A stretch of 64,000 nt of DNA from positions 64,010-128,009 of the forward strand of contig NOKP01000049.1 in assembly GCA_002682825.1 (NCBI GenBank). The letters are read 5' to 3'. A model generated the notes under the pieces. The model worked only from the letters and a program-made list of their open reading frames with translations, had not been told where the DNA came from and searched no databases. Below, in pieces: positions 51,299 through 61,511 of this stretch; within the stretch, counting starts at the first letter, position 1; the number at the start of each line of letters is the position of its first letter. Both the position numbers and the translations under genes were made by a program. Source of the stretch: Neonectria sp. B-13. Its lineage: Eukaryota > Ascomycota > Sordariomycetes > Hypocreales > Nectriaceae.

Positions 51299-53572
51299 TC
51301 ACACGTTGCTTGACACGTTAATCTCGTACCCGATTAGCACCTCAGTGCTCGTGCCTTCCCAGCCTCGTGTTCCGGCCGCACTGAGCATGAAACGACTAGT
51401 TGGATCAATGAACAGACTTGAGATGACACCAGCCCTCGGCGGCCCAGGGATAATTAGGAAGGGGACGGTCGAGTGCTTGAAAGAACGAGTCTCGCGCAGG
51501 TCGTAGAGTCGAAGGATATCATACGAGGCACTAAGAGGTTCACCATGTCAGTCAGGTTTCACAATCAAGGGCGATCACTCGCAGAGCAACACATACCACA
51601 CTAGGTGTCTCCCGTTAATCATCGGCCGCACCGTACTGACGGCTCCGCTGCCTCCGGGCAACTTCAACACGCGCTCAGGCTCCCATCCTCGCCTCGCCTT
51701 GCGCACGTCAAACTCTTCGACGGTGCCATTCCTGCGCCCAGCGTAGATCATGTTTCCGTCGGGGCTCCAGCACGCTCCCATGCACCACGGGGGCACGCCT
51801 GGCCGGTTGTCGATGCGCGCCACGGGGTTTTGCACCCGCCGGTCCCAGATGCGCAGTGTCCCATCAATCGCCGCCGAGAGGAATGTCGTCGACGACGTCT
51901 GCGTTGGGTCGTGTTGCTGGGTTGTCTGCTCCGCCATGAGGAGTGTTGATGGAGACTGCGACCTCTTCAGCGCAGTAATGTCCCCATCCGTATTTTGAGA
52001 CTGCAGGTCTTGATTCGCCAGCGAAGTCTGTTCGGCCTGGCTGTCATCGGGCTCAACGTGGGACGCAATGACAGGTTCCGATTCGCCTAGCAGCTGTGAT
52101 GATGGAGCGTCAACCTCCATCGCATCTGCCTCGGAAAGCAGTTGTACGGCTGGGGTCGGTTCTGTCTCTGGGTCCTTCTCCGGTTCTTTGAGGCTCGCCA
52201 TGGCCATGTCGGCAGAGTGGTCCATCCCACTGTCGTGTTCATGGCCTGGCATCATGCCCATAGCGTTCGTGGCGTACTCATCCTCGTCGTGTCCAAAGGG
52301 TTGATCTTCGTTCGTCTCGCCGAAGAGGCTGCCGGCGTCGCTGCCGCCAAACAAGCTTCCGTCCGCCGGCGACCCCTGGGCATCCATTTCCCCAGCGTTC
52401 GAGTCTTGGGTGAAGTCGGCCACGTTGGTCTCTGTGACGCCGTTGGTAAAAGTCCTATTCACTGGTGGAAGGGCGTTATTAGTCACTATTGTCGCCGACG
52501 GTATGGGCTCGTCAGCCTCATCTGGAATCAGAGCCCCGGTCGCCGGACGCAGCTCGATGGCTGATATTTGTCCTGCACTGCCGTCGAAACTTCTGGTAGT
52601 CTGTCCGGTGTTCAAGTCCCAGTCGAAGATGTTCTTGTCCCAGCTGCCGCTGAGTACGCTCTTCTCGTCTTGCGCCAGGGTCAAGACGCTCACGGCGTTG
52701 GTGTGCTGTTGTAGACAGTGGATGCGCTTGCCCTCATCGTGCCGCACGCTCTGCAAGTTGATACCTCCCGATTCCAGGCCCGAAAGAAGCCAGAGCGCCT
52801 CGGATTGAACCGCTAGGGAATACACGGGCGACAGGATATGCTCCTGGTCACCACGGCCCGGGGGGGCGGGCTCCTCATTCTCCCAGTACGACATGAGGAT
52901 ACCGGCCTTGGTAACACTATCCACAAAGGGGTGTTTCTGCGCCACGGTCAAAGCCGACTTGCCGTTGATGGTGCCTGGGCCGTCGTACTTGCGAATGTAT
53001 CCGTCGGAGCCTCCGGTGATCCAGTATCGCAGGTCGGGCGTAATGGCCATGGCATTGACGCTCGTTGACTGAGGCGCCGCCATGGTGGGAACAATGTCGT
53101 ATTGGCGCGCATTCAGGACTTCAGGACTGGGGCGCGGCCACCGAGGAGGCCAAATTGGAAGCAAGGGAGTGGCAGACTTGGCCCTCGTAGACGCGTTGCC
53201 GTTGGCCTCGCCATTGACCTGACCGCTAGATTCGGCTTTGACTTTGGCGTCACCGTTTGTCCCCGTGGTCGCGGACTGGCTTTCACCTTCGCCTTCGCCA
53301 TCGCCATCGCCATCACCATCGCCATCGCCATCTCCGTCCGCGTCGCCGTCTCCATCGCCGTCTCCATCACCGTCTCCATCGCCGTCGCCGTCGCCATCGC
53401 CATCACCGTCATCCTCGTCGTCTTCGTTGTTATCGTCGTCGTCCGCATCGGCGTCGTTATCACCCCCAACATCTTCCGCGTCCTCCATGATCTCATCCGC
53501 ATCGTTCTCGTGTTCGTTGCCGTTGTCGTGATCCGACTCGCCGGAGCTCGCCGACAACCGGTCGTCATCCAT
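51299..53572 (-). CDS. SPT8: SAGA complex WD40 subunit Spt8
   Basis: Two coding exons (53572-51597, 51530-51299) give 735 residues; the 66-bp intron has a GTATGT donor and joins GRHLVC to ASYDILRLYDLRET. The start is the ATG of MDDDRLSASS. The N-terminal 120 or so residues are extremely acidic, with a long Asp-Gly run. A conserved entry block follows (LLPIWPPRWPRP, QYDIVPTMAAPQSTSVNAMA), then WD40 repeats: LRYWITGGSDGYIRKYDG, the SPVYSLAV..LLSGLESGGI repeat, VLTLAQDEKSVLSGSWDKNIFDWDL, and later FLSAAIDGTLRIWDRR and MIYAGRRNGTVEEFDVRK. A disordered acidic insertion of about 200 residues splits the propeller. The end is SAAGTRGWEGTSTEVLIGYEI. Spt8 helps SAGA bind and deliver TBP to promoters. 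The large insertion and Asp-Gly run are lineage features. Confidence 0.93.
53277..53412 (-). repeat. GATGGC/GACGGA repeat coding Asp-Gly run of Spt8
   Basis: A hexanucleotide array in the first SPT8 exon encodes alternating Asp and Gly (with Ala and Glu variants). The synonymous third positions vary between copies. Length variation between strains is likely. Confidence 0.85.
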
Positions 53573-54292
53573 CCTGTCGCAACCGGCCAACCTCGCCGGA
53601 ACCTGGCCCGATCCGTTCACAATCCGAAGATAAACAAAGTATGGCCGCTATGGTCGATTTGCCATGCTTCTAGAGCGAGAAAGGCGGCAAGCAAGGGCCC
53701 TGAGGCGTGATGCGCGCGGTGCTCTGCCTCGTGCTTCCGGTGGGGACAAGCTGATGGTTGCGCGAAGCTGGTGCTTGCGTTAGGCACGAGTACAAGCGCG
53801 ACGTCTGTCGTCGAGAGCAAGTAGGAGGAAATCGAGGGAATCAAGACGGAGGTCGTTGCGCAGCATTGGTCGAGGGTCGGGGTAGAAGTACAGGTCCAAG
53901 TTCAAAGTCGCGTGTCCTTGACCGGAGGCAAGTGCGTCCAACTTTGGCGGATTGACTTCGGAGATTTCCCCACCACCAGGTCCGTCGCCCACTTCGAGAC
54001 TCAGATCGACTTCTCCATCTTTACCGACACCGCAGCAGCACATCACCGACTTGACACCGCAGTTATTCAACATCACGTAGACGTAAATGGCTTTGATCAC
54101 GACTCAGTATTTTAGTCTTAAGGCTCTCCCTGAAATAATTGTGTCCTCAGTCCTTCCTCCAACCGAGCAATTGTGTATAACGCCAGAGTTCCAGTAACTT
54201 TGTTCATCACAAGTCTCTAGAGCAGTTCCCGCCTCGAGCAACTTGAGAGGCAACTCTTGGCCCTCAACTCTCCGATACTCGAATTTCCTTCC
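53573..54292. promoter_or_regulatory. SPT8 promoter and helicase 3' region
   Basis: Both flanking genes are on the minus strand, so this 720-bp interval holds the SPT8 promoter and leader and the downstream end of the helicase transcript. No gene or clear motif seen. Confidence 0.55.
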
Positions 54293-57200
54293 CTAGTCAA
54301 ACTGGATAAGGTCCTCCTCTAGGTCATCCGTCTCCGGACGACCCATCCTTCCAACTGTGGCGTTGATAGCCAGCTCATTACTGCTTCCAGCACTGCCAAC
54401 AGTGCTGGGCTGCTGTGCTGGGAAGATGTGCTCTGTTACAACGGGTTGTCCACGATTTGATCTTGTTGGCGAACCTGTCGTGGGCGTATAGGTTTGCCGG
54501 ATCATGGTTGGAGCTCGACTGGGACTGAGCCGACTTCTCTCTAATTGCAATGCTGTATCCCCCTCACGAACTTTCTTCGTCCATTTGCTGCTGCTGTCGT
54601 CTGTAAGCCGCATGTGGTACCCAAATTCCATCAGGTCCTCACTGGTCGGCTCATCATGTTGGGCGTGTGTTCGAGGCACCCGAACGGTAGCTAGCTGCTG
54701 ACCTCCGTTGCCTCTGCTATTCCTTGACTGTTGAGCTGCTTGATTTTGGGACATGGGTGGCATTGCAATGATGAATGGCTTATTGCAGTTGCGAGGGCAC
54801 TTGCAGACATACCCGCACCGGGAGTCACACTGATGGCCACATGGGAGAACTCTCTCGCACGGTTCTGTGCATTTCAGTCGTTCATGATCGACCGCATGGC
54901 AAACTTCTTTGCAAGAATGACCTTCTGAGCATTTCTCGCCGCAACGTTTCTGGCACCCACCGCCTGGAATGGTTGACCAGTCGTCGGGATCGAGGATTGA
55001 AGTAACCTGGCTGTGGTTCTTGCAAACGACCGGCAACCTGTGCCCAATACACCTTTCCTTGACGAAGACGTCGTAGACTCTTTGCCAGGTGTTGCGGCTC
55101 TGGATGCTACTTTTCAGAATGTTGCTGCTATTGCCATATATGTACATGCCACGACGGGCGCGACTGGTTGCAACAACAGCTCTGTTCTCGTCCTCAACAA
55201 AACCAGCTCGAGCGCGAAGTGGATTGGTGGAGCTGCGGACGAGTGATAGAATGATAAATTCGTTCTCCTCTCCCTGGAAACCATCCACGGTTCTCACAGA
55301 CCACTCTTGGGCTGGGTTGAACTCGGCAAGTTTAGCATTCTTTTTGAGTTCCTGGAGGATGACCGCGACTTGGCCTTGGTAGTAGGTCAACATGGTGATT
55401 TGAGACGGGCGGACGCCATTTTGCACCAGGTATCTGACAAAGCCAACGATCATTTCTGCCTCCTTCTTGTTGTAGAAGGAAAACCTGTCATCTTGGCCCT
55501 CACCCCATTGATGTTGGAACCACCAAAGATTTTGGCCACCCATGCCTGGGACTGGGGCTCGGTCTTTGACGGATTCGTGGTCTTCCAGCTCTGGATAGAA
55601 AGTATGAACGACCGATCGAATGATGGGGATCATGCGGCGCTGGACTTTCAGCATCGAATAGGGAAGGTTCTCATGGACCAGTCGTTCGAACAGAGATATC
55701 TTCAAACCGTACTGTTCCAGTTCGCGCACGTCGACGTGGGGTAGCAGCTGTTGGTGATCGCCAACCAGGACCACCTGGTCGAGAGATGGGTACAAGGCCG
55801 ATGTGATGTTGGCTTCCCGGGTCTCTGCGGCTTCCTCAATCATTAGAATGAGAGGCTTCGTCGCTGAGATCAGTCCGCGGTACTTGGTCAATCCTGTGGT
55901 TGTGCACCCAATCACCTGCACGCCCTCATGCTGAATGACCTTGACCCTATGATTGAAGCTGCTGATCTTGAGCTCGTCGCACGCACCCTGGTATTCTTTG
56001 AGAAATCTAGGGAGCTGCTCGGTTATTTTGTCAATAAGTTGCTTCCGAAGGCACCTGTAGACCATCCCACGTTGAGGCGGCTTGATGTTGTATAGATCTG
56101 AGTGTTTTCGCAGTAGCTTGCGAGCTTGGAGGTGCGAATTGTTGGCCACTGAAACCGAGCCAGTCCAGTAAAACTCGGTAGAGATGAATTCTCCCTGTAG
56201 TCGTTCCCTCTCATCATCCTCTGGGGATCGTCCGTTCTCACAGTCCTCCAGTGGGGTCTCAGTTTGCCCCTGAGGAGGATGGTAGACGTACGTCTGGTCT
56301 TGTTCAATGGAGTCTTCAAGCCACAATGCTATCGGACCACTAAAGGAGTCATCTGCTGTACAATCTGCATTGACTGGGGTTGCTGTCTCCCACTCATTGT
56401 TAAGAAGAGAATTGAATTGCTCTTGGGTAAGGAGACCCTCGCGGTGGAGATGGTCTGCCGCCACAAAGCCACCGGGGAAGCACATAGATAGAGAATCCTT
56501 TAGCTTGCGCAAGATAGCTTTCCGGGCATTTTCGCCCTTTTTAGCACTGCCTTTGCGGAGTTTGGAATCTTGCTCCAGCTTGTACAAGCTGCGTTCAGCG
56601 ACACAAGGTACCGCAGAACGGCCGCCAAGGCGTACAATGACCGCTTCAGACCTGATACATTGCTCAAGAAGTTGATCTAGAGCATGGTTCGTCTGGGCCG
56701 AGACGACGATTGGGGATGGCGGCTCATCCTTCCCTTTCATCGCTTGTAGGGTCTGAATATAGCTCCGGATGGCAAGGATCGACGTAAACGTTTTGCCTGT
56801 TCCGGGAGGACCTTGGACAATAGCGAGCTCCTGTGAAGTCATTCGTTTAAACGCTTCCATTTGGGAATGGTCAAGCTGCCGCAGAGCGTTCAGTGTGGAG
56901 TCAATCTGACTGGAGGTCTTGACATATTTGGCCGTATAGTTTCTTTCGCAACCATCGATGATATACTTATCGAATTTTGATCTAACGAGGTTAGTGGCTG
57001 CAAAATATGAATGAGAGAGAACTTACTCGGAAACGGCTGCATGTTGGAGCCCGACCATTGCATGCCTGACGGTCTCGTAGTATCCGGATTTTGCCTCGAT
57101 CATGATGAGGTCGTTGGAAGGATCAAGCAGGGCATCGTCATGGTTTGCCCAGAAGATGTCAATTCTGGGGGGAGTCTTCTCATCCTCTCCAGCCTCAGGA

Positions 57201-57868
57201 TCTGGTTCGAGGCCACCTCTCAAACACCTCGCAGCAACGATTGCTACGAAACATTGAGTTCTGAAGTTATCGCTACGATGCGATAATGCTACCAAGGTGC
57301 CAGCAGTGAGGCGTCCGGACTGTGCCCAAACGACCTTCGAGGGAGATCGTTCCGTTGAGAGACAGATGCGACAGGCAGCACCTGATCTGGTAAACGTGTA
57401 TCCTTGAACGTGGACCTTGAAGCGGTTAGCTAGGGAACGAAGCATAACAGAATAGACCATACTTGTGTGTAGATGTAGAAGTCATTGTCTTCCATCATAT
57501 TCGGGTGACGGCGGACTTGATTCACTGCTCTTCGGAGCAACTCGGTTCCTTCGTACCGATTTAACCAGTACTGGGTTTCCAAGTACTCGTCCTTGGTCGG
57601 TGGCAGGTCTGAGAATGGCCGAGGTAGGATGGGGGGCTCCGAATCCATGAGTTCTGCAGCCGTGGGTAATTCGGGTGAGCTGCGCCATGCCCGGTATCGG
57701 CCAGATTCTCTCTGCGAGTCTTGTTGCAGTTGACTGCTATTCACATGCCACTGAATAATTTCCAGGGCAGAGGTTTCTCGAGAGACCTGAGAGAGTCAGA
57801 AAGAAAGGAGAGGGGCGAGGACTGAGCCGCCAACGTACTTGGTCTCCCCCCTTCTTGGCGGCGGCCAT
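54293..57868 (-). CDS. NFX1-type zinc finger SF1 helicase, Hrr1/ZNFX1-like
   Basis: Four coding exons (57868-57839, 57786-57463, 57415-57027, 56981-54293) give 1143 residues; introns are 52, 47 and 45 bp. The first exon has only 10 codons (MAAAKKGGDQ). The N-terminal part contains the block shared by this family (IDIFWANHDDALLDP, LIMIEAKSGYYE). The superfamily 1 helicase core begins with GPPGTGKT at about residue 305. Other core elements are a SAQTNHALDQLL motif, MIEEAAE as motif II (a DEAA-like variant with Glu first), GDHQQLLP, TVDGFQGEENEFIILS and VATSRARRGMYIYGN. NFX1-type Cys/His fingers follow at about 915-985 (CQKRCGEKCSEGHSC, CERVLPCGHQCDSRCG). The C-terminal tail is disordered. Fission yeast Hrr1 acts in RNAi-directed heterochromatin; animal ZNFX1 acts in RNA silencing and antiviral sensing. 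A silencing role here is inference. Confidence 0.9.
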
Positions 57869-59580
57869 CTTAAGCCCCGTGCCTCCACCTGGGAGAAGTT
57901 AGCCCGCGGTGCGCAGAAAGGATACGGAGAAGTGAAGGAGAAGATGGGGAAAGAGGAGGGTGAATAGAGAGGTTGGAGATGTAGAGGGGCGTAGCAAGAA
58001 TCATGAGTCAAGGTCTCGCTGGGCAACAGATGAACACCGCCTTGCAGTGATAGAGAGTCTGCCGCGGTGTGTTTCTCCAGTGTGTATGTAGAGGAACAGA
58101 AACAAGGAGCAAAGGCCAGAAATGATCATACCTCTTATTTAAGAGGTATAGCAGGGAAGTGCAAAGGTTCTCCAACAACCGCGAGTGATCCTGAGGGAGG
58201 TAGTTGCTGCCTCCGTCTCCGGAAGAACGGAAGACGTGAGGCGGGTGCGGATGATCACCACGTGGCTCGGCAACCGGGTGGCTGGATGAGGAAGGAGGAA
58301 GAAAGAAGAAGAAGAAGAGGATGACGAGGGAGAGGGAGAGGGGGAGGAGGAGGAAGAGGAAGATGGGGAGGAAGAGGAAGAGGAAGAGGAAGGGTAAAGA
58401 TGCAGACGGGATGAAAACCACCCAAGGGGAAAAAGAACGAAATTCCGTTGCGGCAGTAACGAACAGCAGGTGGAGGTTCCTTCCCCGTTGTCAGCTGCGA
58501 GGTAAGTGGCAGGCGCGCAGGGGGCGAGGAAGGGAGTGACGGAGACCAGTTGCCCAAAACCATTGAAGGAGATTCCCCAGGGGCTGCGTAGGCCCTACCA
58601 ATTTATGAATGGGCAACACGACATGCAGGCGGCGAATCACATTCTTAATCTATTGGCCAACGAAGACAATCACCAGACAACCCGGAGTGATTGCTCCCGG
58701 CAAACAGTTTTGACGGAACAATGTGTCTCAGGGTTGAGAGCCAGACAGAAAGTGCAGAATCCCATGGCGTACGAACTTAGGGGTCTATGTGGCGTGACCG
58801 GCATGGGTATTGATTCGGGGGATTCTGCTTGGATGTTTGAAGCAGACCGACCTATGAAGCCTTGAATATCTCCTAGAATCAGTCTAGATAATCCCCATGG
58901 TGTTGAGGGGTAAACACAATGGCACGGCATGTCGAAATCCCACACCATCCTTGGACCAAGAGAGAAGAGCGACATGGAAAAGCTCTAGAAGAAACAGCGC
59001 GTGTTTCATATGTTCCTTTGATTCGGCGTTTAACTCCTTCATTAGCATCGTTGCAGATATGCTTAGGTTAATGAGCTGTCTGTTGCTGGCTGGCATTCAT
59101 CCTCATACTCACCTCAACCCCAATGTCCTAGTTCCAATCTTGAGTAGCTTATTCCAGACAGTTTTCGTGGTTCCTGACAATTCAATAGAGACCAATGCTC
59201 AATCTTTCTCTCACGTTCGCGCATAAGAGGAGTGGGTTACACAACATCCAAGCTCCAACCCGCCGGCCACCATCACCGGCCACCCTCAACTTGTCCCGCG
59301 ACGCAACAAAAAAACAAGACAAGGTCAAAACCAAAAAAACATACAACAGTGAGGATTCCCCGGTCGTCACCGACCCGAGTACTAATTCACCGCTTCTAAG
59401 TCTTCTCTATGGGTGTGAGAGCCTCCAAATGCTGAGTTCTGTGCCTCCGATTCTGGAGGTGGTGTGCCTCAGTTTTCAGAGGTCAGCAAACCAGGCGTCG
59501 CTCCACAGAGGGGCGCCCAGAGCTCCGTTACATCAGCTGACTTGGAGTAAAACGGCGAGCAGCCCACCGTTTCTTGTGCA
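57869..59580. other. intergenic, helicase upstream region
   Basis: This holds the helicase promoter (pyrimidine-rich on the minus strand) and then about 1.2 kb of unassigned DNA. Open frames are short with no recognisable domains. GC content falls toward the right end. Confidence 0.55.
58284..58397. repeat. long polypurine tract (GGA/GAA)
   Basis: About 110 bp of nearly uninterrupted A/G on the plus strand, made of GGA, GAA and GGGAGA units. It lies about 450 bp upstream of the helicase start and, with mirror symmetry in parts, could adopt triplex structure. Confidence 0.8.
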
Positions 59581-59622
59581 TTAGAAGCACCCCCCCACAC
59601 AAATGCACGACCGCCGCCCACA

Positions 59623-59730
59623 ACCGCCTGCACGCCTGCAACCGCCCGCATGCCCGCAACCGCCCGCATGCCCGCAACCGCCCGCATGCCCGCAACCGCC
59701 CGCATGCCCGCAACCGCCCGCACGCCCAGA
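59623..59730. repeat. 18-bp GC-rich minisatellite
   Basis: Six tandem copies of an 18-bp unit (ACCGCCCGCATGCCCGCA) occupy this stretch. The four central copies (59641-59712) are identical and the two outer ones diverged. The minus strand would read as repeated AVAGMR, but there is no gene context for that. Confidence 0.92.
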
Positions 59731-59735
59731 TGGTG

Positions 59736-59765
59736 TTACGTAAATTTCAATTTTAATTTTACGTA
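59736..59765. repeat. AT-rich imperfect inverted repeat next to the minisatellite
   Basis: TACGTAAATT is followed after 8 nt by AATTTTACGTA, an inverted copy with one extra T. It starts 6 bp after the minisatellite and marks the change to AT-richer DNA. It could be a terminal fragment of a small mobile element, but no partner end was found. Confidence 0.55.
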
Positions 59766-60087
59766 TCAAACTCCTAATTGATCAAAAGCGAATTTCTACA
59801 CGATTGCATCAAAATCCTCAGTGTTTTGAGTGTAGCAGTGAGGATAATAGGGAGCAGCGCCAGTTAAAGTCTGACCTATCAAGGAATTGAAGTCCTATGG
59901 CTCTAGGCCCTCTAGTCTCTGGCCAGTTTGGATCAACTTCCTTAGAAGTCGATCCGCAATATCGAACGAAACTACGAACGAACTGTTAATACTGCCATCG
60001 CCATAGTGCCCGAGCCCGAAATCTGGAATGGTCTAGCAGCCTGAATTGGGGTGATATTTCGGGATGAGAAATTGACCATAATGTTGC

Positions 60088-60710
60088 CATCATGATCTTG
60101 ATGATGATGTTTCTCCTCTTTCCGACCACCTTGTCCTTAGTCATCCTTGCAACTGGGTTCCTCTGTCCAACAGCTTACAACAGTATAGTTGGATACGTCT
60201 TCTACTGTTGACACAAGCTAGCGGTCTGCTTCTTCTATCTGTACTCATCGTCAGCACTGGCCAGCATCTTCGGTGGGTTGATGGCCTTCAGACTCGGCTA
60301 CATGGACAGACTCCGTGGAGGTGGCTCATGATCCTCGAGGGTGTGCCTACTGTCTTATCGGGCATCGCTGCCTACTTATTCTGGCCAATGACCCCTATGT
60401 GACCAACCGCAAGAAGTCCTTTGTTCTCGTTAGGTGGCACCTAGGCGGGAGCATAGACGGCAAAGACGGCGACAAGATCGACTGGGAGCAGGCCATGTCG
60501 GCGTTTCGAGACTGGAAAGTATGGATGCTATTGATTGGGCCACTCAGTGCGGTGAAGGAGCTGGCGCAGGCGGAGCAGAGGCTAGAACAGCCCAGCGAAC
60601 AGACGATCCGGGACGCGGAGTCATGGGAATGGTCACCTCAAGGCACTCTAGGAAGGATGGATCGCTTCAGGGTCAAGAATCGAAGCTTAAAAGGGCAGAG
60701 GGCATACTAG
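60088..60710 (+). pseudogene. decayed MFS transporter (anion:cation symporter type)
   Basis: Transporter-like peptide is spread over all forward frames in the right order. One frame reads ALASIFGGLMAFRLGYMD and stops at 60329-60331. A second frame takes over at about 60316 with WRWLMILEGVPTVLSGIAAY and stops at 60400-60402. A third continues with DGDKIDWEQAMSAFRDWKVW to about 60560 and an unrelated tail. WRWLxILEG and the DWEQAxxAFxDWxxW segment are typical of the Dal5/pantothenate-type MFS permeases of fungi. At least two frame changes are needed, no intron explains them, and most of the twelve membrane spans are missing. This is a gene remnant, not a functional carrier. Confidence 0.75.
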
Positions 60711-60849
60711 GCCTTTCTATAGCATCCTCAAGGAAATAAATTTAGACTACGAAATTAATGAAACAAGGAGGCAGAGTAAGCTTGGCTCCAGATGGCAGGC
60801 TTGAATCCACTAAGTCAAGCACCCATTGAGTTCATACGTGCTCGCCCTA

Positions 60850-61511
60850 TCACTTTTTACACTTTCTCTTCTTCATTTGCTGCCCTTGCACCTCGTCATT
60901 CTCAACATTTACCTTCTGGGCTTTCCTCTTTCTTTTCTTATTGGTTGTGCAGTGCTGGTCCTCGTCCTTAGAACTTTCCGAGGGCTGATGATCATTCCCT
61001 TCCTCAACATTTCGTACTCTCGCACTACACAACCTCTGATGACCTTGAAGAATGCAGGCAGAGCAAGCGCTGCCAAAATTATCCTGGAGTTGTCTGCATC
61101 CACCCGGAAGAATAGTACGCTCATAGCACTGCTCGCACTTCCAAAGAAATCCCATATCCTTACCTCTAGCATGACAGATGATGGCATTTCTCGCAGACTC
61201 ATCTTCATGGCGGAGGCGTTGACAGATGTTCACCATGAGAGACGAGGCACCTTGGATAGCCATTTGCCATGATTCTCCTACTGAGTTGTCTTCCATGAGA
61301 GTTTGAATTGTGACCATATCGTCATGATCTTTTCTCTCAGGCAACACCACTCGGAATTCATGGGTGAGTTGGACTATACGGCTTCGCTGAATTCAACATT
61401 AGCAATTGAGTTCCTCATGGTGTCAAAGTATCTTACTAAGAGTTCATGGTTCAAATTCATGAACTTTTTCAACCTCTCGAGGTCTGGTGCCTTCGCCTTT
61501 GGTAGTATCAT
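60850..61511 (-). CDS. small DUF3716-type cysteine protein
   Basis: Two coding exons (61511-61437 and 61386-60850) give 203 residues. The 50-bp intron has a GTAAGA donor, a GCTAATG branch-like site and a TTCAG acceptor; unspliced, exon 1 would run to a stop at the VEFSEAV codons. The start is MILPKAKAPDLERL. A central region (ESWQMAIQGASSLMVN) is followed by a Cys-patterned block: IICHARG, WKCEQCYE, GGCRQ, SACSACILQG and RLCSA. This spacing resembles DUF3716 proteins, an uncharacterised fungal family often found in large, variable copy number. The C-terminus is highly basic (TNKKRKRKAQK and MKKRKCKK), consistent with nuclear localisation. Codon use is AT-richer than the housekeeping genes to the left. 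Function unknown. Confidence 0.65.

Noticed and set aside
53102..53710. 202-codon frame rich in Val/Ile/Ala repeats
   Set aside because: Antisense translation of the SPT8 Asp-Gly repeat.
59469..59723. Minus-strand frame with repeated AVAGMR hexapeptide
   Set aside because: It is only the 18-bp minisatellite read as codons (18 is a multiple of 3), without start context or homology.
59623..59730. Possible CRISPR or telomeric array
   Set aside because: Units are contiguous without spacers and the sequence is not the fungal TTAGGG telomere; it is a simple minisatellite.
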